The position numbers were made by a program, and so were the translations under genes. From Sphingomonas sp. YR710 (lineage in GTDB: Bacteria; Pseudomonadota; Alphaproteobacteria; Sphingomonadales; Sphingomonadaceae): DNA of 64,000 nt. Each line of letters starts with the position of its first letter. Positions within the stretch are counted from its first letter, which is position 1. The stretch is from contig NZ_FMZJ01000002.1 in NCBI RefSeq assembly GCF_900101455.1, positions 248,001-312,000 on the forward strand. Reading direction: 5' to 3'. Below the pieces are notes generated by a model. That model was given only the letters and a program-made list of their open reading frames with translations, did no database searches and had not been told where the DNA came from. Of this stretch, positions 57,891 to 64,000 are shown one piece after another.

Positions 57891-58903
57891 AGATCGAGCA
57901 CCGCCTTGGAAATGCGATCGAGCGGAAGCGCCTCTTCGACGGCGCCGACTTCCTGCGCAGCGCGCGGCATACCGTACACGACGCAGCTGGCTTCATTCTG
58001 GCCGATCGTGCGGCAGCCGCCTTCGCGCATCTCGAGCAGCCCCGCGGCGCCATCGCGGCCCATCCCCGTCAGGATCACCCCCACCGCGGTATCGCCGACG
58101 GTCTGCACGACGGAACGGAACAGCACGTCGACCGACGGGCGGTGCCCACTTACCGGATTCGCCTCTATCAACCGGATCGCCGGCAGCTTGGCGCCCCGAA
58201 TCATCAGATGACGCGTGCCACCTGGCGCAATATAGACATGACCTTGCTTGAGCGGTTCATCATGGACCGCTTCGGTGACCCGTGGCGGACATTGGCTATC
58301 GAGCCGGGCCGCGAAGGACGATGTGAAGGTCGCCGGCATATGCTGAACGACCACCGTAGGCGGGCAATTTTCCGGGAAACCCTGCAGCAACTTCATCAAG
58401 GCCTCGACCCCACCGGTCGAGGCGCCGATCGCGACGATTTTCCCGTTGGAATGAAAGGAGTCCTCGGACCGCTTCACAACCGGCGCCGCGATCGATGTCC
58501 GGCGTCGGCTGCGCGCAGCCTGCTTGACCATCTCGGCGAGCGTACCGTCATCGGTAGCGAGAACGTCATGCAGCCCGCCCCCAGGCTTGGCATAACAATC
58601 GACGGCCCCGAGTTCGAGCGCCCGGAGGGTGGCATCGGCGCCCTTCTTGGTGAGCGAGGAACACATGACGACCGGCGTGGGACGCAGCCGCATGAGCCGC
58701 TCGAGAAAATCGAGCCCGTTCATGTGCGGCATTTCAATATCGAGCGTGATGACATCAGGATCCAGCTCACGGATCATTTCACGTGCCATATGGGCATCGT
58801 GCGCCGAACCGATCACCTCGATCTCCGGGTCCCGGCCCAGCAGAGCCGCCAGCATCGCGCGCATGGTGGGTGAATCGTCAACGACTAGGCAGCGTACGCT
58901 CAT
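57878..58903 (-). CDS. cheB: CheB methylesterase (active form)
   Basis: A 341-residue CheB with receiver ([29 protein letters not shown]) and methylesterase domain. The full triad is present: [10 protein letters not shown] (Ser), [10 protein letters not shown] (His) and [12 protein letters not shown] (Asp). It demethylates receptors and deamidates glutamines after phosphorylation. ATG at 58903 overlaps the cheR stop by ATGA. Confidence 0.95.
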   Translation of the reverse strand: MSVRCLVVDDSPTMRAMLAALLGRDPEIEVIGSAHDAHMAREMIRELDPDVITLDIEMPHMNGLDFLERLMRLRPTPVVMCSSLTKKGADATLRALELGAVDCYAKPGGGLHDVLATDDGTLAEMVKQAARSRRRTSIAAPVVKRSEDSFHSNGKIVAIGASTGGVEALMKLLQGFPENCPPTVVVQHMPATFTSSFAARLDSQCPPRVTEAVHDEPLKQGHVYIAPGGTRHLMIRGAKLPAIRLIEANPVSGHRPSVDVLFRSVVQTVGDTAVGVILTGMGRDGAAGLLEMREGGCRTIGQNEASCVVYGMPRAAQEVGAVEEALPLDRISKAVLDLCSR

Positions 58904-59763
58904 GCGCGATCCTTTCGGTAGATCGTCTGTCCTATGGATGTGAACTTGTCGGCCGCAGGGCCGATGAACCGCTCGGAGTGGCCGATATAAAGATAGCCGC
59001 CGACCACCAGTTGATCGGCCAGGCGATCGAGCAGGCGCTCCTTGGTCGGCTCGTCGAAATAGATCATGACGTTGCGGCAGAAGATGACGTCGAACTGGCC
59101 CTTCAGCGGCCAGGCGTTCAGCAGATTGAGTTTCCGGAAACGCACCAGATCGCGGACCGGCCTGGCAACCGTCACACCGCCTGTACCCGACGTCGTCCAA
59201 AGCTGACCGTAACGCGCCGGAATATCGGCACCGTTATTGCCAGGATAGATGCCCGTCTCAGCCGCCCGCAGGACATGATCGGCAAGATCGGTGGCAAGCA
59301 GCGCCACGTCGCTCTCTGCGATCCGCTTGGCCTGGCTCTTGTCCGTGCCCAGCAGCACCATGGCGAGCGAATAGACTTCCTCGCCGCTCGACGCCGCCGA
59401 CGACCACATTCGAAGCTTGCCGCCCTTCATCAGCCGTTCGATGAACGGCTGGCGCAGATGCTGCTCAAAATGTTCGAAATGGTGGTTTTCGCGAAAGAAC
59501 TTGGTGTGGTTGGTGGTCAGCGCCTCGATCGCACGCGTGCGTTCGGCTGCGTCGGTACGGATCAAAGCGGTGTAGTCGTGGAATGATCCGATACCCTTCT
59601 CGCGCAGCAATTTGGTGAGCCGCGAATAAATGAGCATCGCCTTGCTCTCAGGCATGCAGATCCCGGCATGCGCATGGACCATATGGGCGATCGCTTCGAA
59701 ATCGGCGCGCGTATAAGGGTATTCGCTGGGGCCATCGAAAGCCCGCGGGCTGAGCTGGTTCAT
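58900..59763 (-). CDS. cheR: CheR methyltransferase
   Basis: A 287-residue CheR. N-terminal helical domain, then [26 protein letters not shown] (SAM loop), and [14 protein letters not shown] (adenine contact), and the C-terminal IGHSERF. It methylates receptor glutamates. The ATG overlaps the cheA stop (59760-59763). Confidence 0.95.
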   Translation of the reverse strand: MNQLSPRAFDGPSEYPYTRADFEAIAHMVHAHAGICMPESKAMLIYSRLTKLLREKGIGSFHDYTALIRTDAAERTRAIEALTTNHTKFFRENHHFEHFEQHLRQPFIERLMKGGKLRMWSSAASSGEEVYSLAMVLLGTDKSQAKRIAESDVALLATDLADHVLRAAETGIYPGNNGADIPARYGQLWTTSGTGGVTVARPVRDLVRFRKLNLLNAWPLKGQFDVIFCRNVMIYFDEPTKERLLDRLADQLVVGGYLYIGHSERFIGPAADKFTSIGQTIYRKDRA

Positions 59764-62021
59764 GCCGACATCGCCACCTGCCAGCCGCGACCGGCCGAGC
59801 GTTCACCATGGGCACGGCGCGCGGCCGTAACCGCCTCGACATCGAGGATCAGCGCCACGCGGCCATCACCGAGGATCGTGGCGCCGGCGACGCCATCGAC
59901 CTGCCGGTAGTTGGTCTCGAGGCTCTTGATCACCACCTGGCGCTGATCGCGGATCGCATCGACCATCAGCACGGCCTGGCCGGCAGCTTCGGAGTCGACG
60001 ACAATCAGCACGGCCTTGGTCGGGTCCGTCTCGCCGCCCGGAATATCAAGCTCGCGCGCGACGGACTGGATCGGCAGCCATGTACCGCGGACATTGAGCA
60101 TCGGCTGATTGGCGCCCATCTGCTTGACCTCGCCCGGTTTCGGCCGGAGGCTTTCGATGATGTGGGTCAGCGGGATGACATAAGTCTGTTCGCCGACCGA
60201 CACGATCATGCCGTCGAGAATTGCCAGGGTCAGTGGCAAGGCAAGGGTGAAGGTCGATCCCTGACCAAGCTTCGACGAGATCGTGATCCGGCCGCCCAGC
60301 GACTGGACGTTACGACGAACGACGTCGAGGCCGACACCGCGGCCGGAAATATTGGAAATGGTGGCCGCCGTGGAGAAGCCTGGTGCGAAGATCAGATTTT
60401 CGATCTCTTCGTCGCTCAGCTTGGCATCCGGCGCAACCAGGCCGCGATCGACCGCCTTGGCGAGAACCTTCTCGCGATTGATGCCGCGGCCGTCGTCGGA
60501 AACGCAGATCAGGATCCGGCCAGAACGGTGTTCGGCCGACAGACGGACCCGGCCTTCCGGATTCTTGCCGGCAGCAATCCGCTCCTCCGGGCCTTCGAGC
60601 CCATGATCGATCGCATTGCGGATCAGATGGGTCAGCGGTTCGCCGATGCGCTCGACAACGGTCTTGTCGAGCTCGGTGGCTTCGCCGTCGACCTCGAGAT
60701 GGACGCGCTTGCCGGTGCTCGCCTGCAGTTCGCGCACCATGCGGGGCACGCGGCTGAACACCGAACGGATCGGCTGCGCACGGATCGACATCGCACTGTC
60801 CTGCAACTCGCGCGTGAGGTGATCGAGATCGGTCAGCTCGGTGATCTGGGCGAGGCCACAATTGAGCAAACGCTGCGCCAGCATGGCCTGCGTTATGACG
60901 AGCTCGCCGACCAGATTGACCAGACGATCGAGCTTTTCAAGATCGACCCGGATGGTCTGCGTAACGCCCACCGGCGTGCCTGCCGCACCCGTCTTGTCAG
61001 GATCATTCGCGGCCGGGGTCGGCAATGCGGCCGCGTCCACCACCGGAGGCGGAGGCGCCACGACCGGGGCGGGGCTCACGGTAGGAGCCGGCGCAGCCGT
61101 TGCAACGGGCAATGGAACGATGACATTTTCGATGGGCGCGGCAACAGCCGCCTCAGACTCATGCGAATCTTGGTTTTCGGCCTGATCGCGGATGGGATCG
61201 ACCGCCGCCGGGGCGCCGAACGACAGGGTGCAATCATCGGAAACGAATTCGAAAATCTCCTCGATCGTACCACGTTCAACATTGCCGGGCATTTCGATAT
61301 GCCAGCTCAGATAAGCTTCTTCGGGATCGAAGCGATCGATCGTGGGGACAGCGGTCCAGTCGACATCGCGCACCTTGCCGCCAAGATCGATCAACTCGCG
61401 CAGCAGCAGCAACGGCTCACCGCCATGTGCCATAGCGCCGCGTGTCGGCCGCATGAACAAGGCCGTAATCTCGGGCATACCTTCGGCCGAGGCGTCGGTC
61501 TCCTCCCAATCGGCGCCCGGCGACGTCCCATCGTCCAGCGCACCCATCAGATCGGCCAGATCGAAACCCAGCGCTGAATCCGCACTGTCCTGGACTTCAG
61601 CCCCGGCTGTCTCGACGACGGCCGCAACATCCTCGCCAATCGGCTTGCCGGCCGCGACGTCCTGCAGCTTCTGCAACATTTCAGCATCGTCGGGCGCAGG
61701 CTTCTCGCCGCGGATCGCGCCGACATGGTCCGCCAATATATCAAACGCTGCCAACAACACGCCGACCAGTTCGGGGGTCAGCTTATGCTCACCGCCACGC
61801 ACCTGATCGAGCAAGGTTTCGAAATGGTGCGTAAAATGCTGGAGGAGTGTGAAGCCGAACGCGCCGGATCCACCCTTGATCGAATGGACCGAACGAAAGA
61901 TCGTGTTGATCGTCTCGTCGTCATGCTGGCCCGATTGCAACGCGAGCAGGCCGGATTCCGCCTGGACGAGGCCTTCGTCGCATTCCTGAAAGAAGATATC
62001 CTGAATTTCTTCGAGCTTCAT
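59760..62021 (-). CDS. cheA: CheA histidine kinase
   Basis: A 753-residue CheA. The HPt domain has H46 in IFRSVHSIKGGSG, followed by a long linker with a Pro/Val-rich stretch (residues about 275-340), the dimerisation domain, an HATPase domain with the HLIRNAIDHGLE (N box), VSDDGRGIN (G1) and GRGVGLDVV (G2) motifs, and a C-terminal CheW-like domain. It is the kinase of the receptor complex. The P2 domain is poorly recognisable. It overlaps the STAS gene by 4 bases. Confidence 0.97.
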   Translation of the reverse strand: MKLEEIQDIFFQECDEGLVQAESGLLALQSGQHDDETINTIFRSVHSIKGGSGAFGFTLLQHFTHHFETLLDQVRGGEHKLTPELVGVLLAAFDILADHVGAIRGEKPAPDDAEMLQKLQDVAAGKPIGEDVAAVVETAGAEVQDSADSALGFDLADLMGALDDGTSPGADWEETDASAEGMPEITALFMRPTRGAMAHGGEPLLLLRELIDLGGKVRDVDWTAVPTIDRFDPEEAYLSWHIEMPGNVERGTIEEIFEFVSDDCTLSFGAPAAVDPIRDQAENQDSHESEAAVAAPIENVIVPLPVATAAPAPTVSPAPVVAPPPPVVDAAALPTPAANDPDKTGAAGTPVGVTQTIRVDLEKLDRLVNLVGELVITQAMLAQRLLNCGLAQITELTDLDHLTRELQDSAMSIRAQPIRSVFSRVPRMVRELQASTGKRVHLEVDGEATELDKTVVERIGEPLTHLIRNAIDHGLEGPEERIAAGKNPEGRVRLSAEHRSGRILICVSDDGRGINREKVLAKAVDRGLVAPDAKLSDEEIENLIFAPGFSTAATISNISGRGVGLDVVRRNVQSLGGRITISSKLGQGSTFTLALPLTLAILDGMIVSVGEQTYVIPLTHIIESLRPKPGEVKQMGANQPMLNVRGTWLPIQSVARELDIPGGETDPTKAVLIVVDSEAAGQAVLMVDAIRDQRQVVIKSLETNYRQVDGVAGATILGDGRVALILDVEAVTAARRAHGERSAGRGWQVAMSA

Positions 62022-62314
62022 AGCGTATCTCCGTTACCGGATACGGCGGCCGCACCGAAAATCACCCGCCCCATGCCCGCAAGCCTGACGGCGGCATCCA
62101 ACGCTGAGCCGCTATTGATTGAAAGCTCGATGCCGCGGTGCTGACTTGTCTTGACCGCGCTGGCGAGCAATTGGAGTCCGGCCTGGCCGATCTGTTCGAC
62201 ATCCTGGCAATCGATTTCGATCGGGCCGCCACCGGCAAAAGCCGTTCGCAACCCTTCGACGTGCCGGGAGACAGCCGTGCTGTCCATGATCGGCGACAAG
62301 CTCATCCGCGTCAT
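62018..62314 (-). CDS. STAS-domain protein of the chemotaxis operon
   Basis: A 98-residue STAS-type protein. Segments PIEIDCQDVEQIGQAGLQLLASAV and ELSINSGSALDAAVRLAGMG match the anti-anti-sigma fold, including the serine-loop region (here GQAGLQLL instead of the usual DSSGL). AAGGA 8 bases before ATG 62314 and ATGA overlap with cheA make this the likely start. It stands between the receptor gene and cheA, as in several alphaproteobacterial che operons, where its role is not settled. Confidence 0.82.
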   Translation of the reverse strand: MTRMSLSPIMDSTAVSRHVEGLRTAFAGGGPIEIDCQDVEQIGQAGLQLLASAVKTSQHRGIELSINSGSALDAAVRLAGMGRVIFGAAAVSGNGDTL

Positions 62315-62342
62315 TCTGCTGATCCTTCTTGAAGTGCCGCTC

Positions 62343-64000
62343 TCAGAACTCGGTCCAGTCCCCGTCCGGCTCTTCGACCTTGAGCGCGAGATTGCCGATG
62401 GACTGCCGTGGAGCGGCCTTGGCCGTCGCCCTTTTCGCCTTCGGCGCGTCATACCGCGCGACCCCCGCGCTGGCATCCACACCGAGCTGGAACCGCCCCA
62501 CGAGACGGCCGAGCTGATCGGCCTCGGACGTCAGGCTGCGCGCGGCCGCCGTCGATTGTTCGACCATTGCAGCGTTTTGCTGCGTCGTGCGATCCATCTC
62601 GCTGACGGCTACGTTGACCTGCTGGATGCTGCTGGCCTGGGCGTCCGAAGCCTGCGAAATGCTCGCTGCGAGCGAGCTGATCTCGGCAACCCGCGTCAGG
62701 ATGCGATCGAGGGCCTCGCCGGTCTTGCCGACCAGCTGAACGCCACCGGTCACCTGCCGGGTGCTGTCGGTGATAAGATCCTTGATGTCCTTGGCCGCAT
62801 CGGCCGAACGCTGCGCCAAGGCCCGTACCTCGTTTGCGACGACGGCAAAGCCCTTACCCGCGTCGCCAGCCCGCGCCGCTTCGACACCGGCGTTCAGCGC
62901 GAGCAGATTGGTCTGGAAAGCGATGCCATCGATCAGGGTCACGATCTGGCTGATCTTCTGCGAGGAGGAGGCAATGCCATCCATCGCGACGATCGCTTCG
63001 CGGACAACCTTTCCGCCTTCTTCGGCGTCACCATGTGCAATTCCGACCAGCTGGTGGACCTGTTCCGCACTGCGGGCCGATTTTTGAACCGACTGGGTGA
63101 CCTGGTCCATCGCCGCGGCCGATTCCTCAAGGCTCGCAGCCTGTTGTTCGGTGCGACGCGAGAGGTCATCGGATGCCGCGCTGATTTCGTTCGAGCCCAC
63201 GCCAATGCCGTTGGCCGACGCATCGAGCTGCCGCATGGCCGACAACAATTCGCTGGTCGCGGCGTTGAAATCGTCCCTCAGGCGCTCATAGGCGGGCAGG
63301 ACCGGTTCGGTGATCTGCACGGTGAGATCGCGTTCGGCGAGGCGGCGGAGGCTGTCTGCCACCAGCGTCACCACACGATCCTGCTCGGCATCGGCTTCGG
63401 CCTTGGAGGCTTCGATCTGTTCCTTGGCGATCGCCGCGGAGCAGAATACTTCGACAGCCCGAGCCATCGTGCCGAGTTCATCCTGGCGGCCATAGCCGGG
63501 GATACCGCTCTTGTGATCGCCTTCCGCCAGATCCGTCATACGCTGGGTCAACCGAGCGACAGGCTTCGAAATTCCGACGCGGGCGATGAACAGACCGAAA
63601 GCCATGCTGAGAACGACACCGGCCACGCCGCTTGCGATTACGATCTGCAACGTCTTGCGCGATTCAGCCTGGAGCTCCGCCGTTGCCTTGGCCGCCGTCG
63701 CCTGATGCTGATCGTTGAACGAGACCATCGCATCGGAGAAGTCGGCAATGCCCATATCGACATCGACGAGAACGGCCCGCGCCTGATCGTCGAGATCCTG
63801 CATGCCGAGGGTCACGGCCTGCTGATTCTTCTCGTTCAGCTGATCGAGCTGTTCACGTAGCGGCGCGACCTCCTTGGCGATCATCGGATCGGATTTGATG
63901 GCCTCATCGAGGCTCTCGACAGCTTCCTCATAGGAGGACTTGGCCATCACCCTGGCGATCTTGGCTTGTTTCGAAGTGCCGTCATAGGCTTCAGCGCGAT
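62343..64000 (-). CDS. Methyl-accepting chemotaxis protein (partial at window edge)
   Basis: The last 552 codons of an MCP are seen; the frame is open through base 64000, so the N-terminus lies beyond. The visible sensor part is a four-helix-bundle-like domain (EEAVESLDEAIKSDPMIA), followed by a TM segment (LQIVIASGVAGVVLSMAFGLF), a HAMP domain (RLTQRMTDLAEGD), and a long signalling hairpin with LIDGIAFQTNLLALNAGVEA at its tip. It ends DGDWTEF, a WxxF tail like the CheR/CheB docking pentapeptide of Tar and Tsr. Confidence 0.95.
   Translation of the reverse strand, partial: RAEAYDGTSKQAKIARVMAKSSYEEAVESLDEAIKSDPMIAKEVAPLREQLDQLNEKNQQAVTLGMQDLDDQARAVLVDVDMGIADFSDAMVSFNDQHQATAAKATAELQAESRKTLQIVIASGVAGVVLSMAFGLFIARVGISKPVARLTQRMTDLAEGDHKSGIPGYGRQDELGTMARAVEVFCSAAIAKEQIEASKAEADAEQDRVVTLVADSLRRLAERDLTVQITEPVLPAYERLRDDFNAATSELLSAMRQLDASANGIGVGSNEISAASDDLSRRTEQQAASLEESAAAMDQVTQSVQKSARSAEQVHQLVGIAHGDAEEGGKVVREAIVAMDGIASSSQKISQIVTLIDGIAFQTNLLALNAGVEAARAGDAGKGFAVVANEVRALAQRSADAAKDIKDLITDSTRQVTGGVQLVGKTGEALDRILTRVAEISSLAASISQASDAQASSIQQVNVAVSEMDRTTQQNAAMVEQSTAAARSLTSEADQLGRLVGRFQLGVDASAGVARYDAPKAKRATAKAAPRQSIGNLALKVEEPDGDWTEF

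Overview
The window reads as chromosomal DNA from a GC-rich alphaproteobacterium of the order Sphingomonadales, most likely Sphingomonas or a near relative. This rests on the codon usage, the style of the TonB receptor/ECF/FecR set, the two-dioxygenase homogentisate pathway and the chemotaxis gene order; no rRNA is present to confirm it.

Bases 1 to about 18312 are the late half of a siphovirus-type prophage read on the + strand: portal end, prohead protease, major capsid, connector and neck proteins, tail tube, a tail-chaperone pair joined by a probable -1 ribosomal frameshift, tape measure, tail-tip proteins, a lysis group (membrane proteins and a GH19 endolysin) and a large tail fibre with a heptad stalk and an SGNH-type esterase. 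A hicA-hicB toxin-antitoxin pair lies on the opposite strand at the right end. The prophage appears to stop inside a tRNA-Gly(UCC) gene: only its 5' half remains at 18313-18352. Integrase and lysogeny genes are outside the window.

18.4-35.2 kb is host DNA: tRNA-Tyr, rlmB, a ferredoxin, an AlkA-type glycosylase, two glycan-related genes, an ECF sigma/FecR/TonB receptor signalling set, a BlaI/BlaR1-type pair behind a 16-bp palindromic operator, a MarR-controlled tyrosine/homogentisate catabolic run (hpd, hmgA, fahA) and a globin-coupled HD-GYP protein that links a gas or redox signal to cyclic di-GMP.

35.2-43.4 kb is the least explained part: an SDR behind a short leader ORF, an amidohydrolase of the N-acyl-D-amino-acid deacylase type, a TauD/TfdA dioxygenase, and an overlapping LuxE-like/LuxC-like acid-activation and reduction pair with no luciferase genes, next to a TetR regulator. 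It may be an uncharacterised catabolic or modification pathway.

43.4-55.0 kb holds tRNA-Pro, an MFS carrier, a pnuC-nadR-type nicotinamide riboside salvage pair, lepA, a flavin-binding stress protein, an SDR with a divergent LysR regulator, and a tightly overlapped operon of two Gfo/Idh/MocA oxidoreductases and a glycosyltransferase.

55.0-64.0 kb is a chemotaxis operon on the - strand (chemoreceptor, STAS protein, cheA, cheR, cheB, cheD, cheY, cheW, a second cheB and a small helical protein). The second CheB has Gln where the catalytic His is expected, and the receptor ends in a WxxF tail like the CheR/CheB docking peptide.
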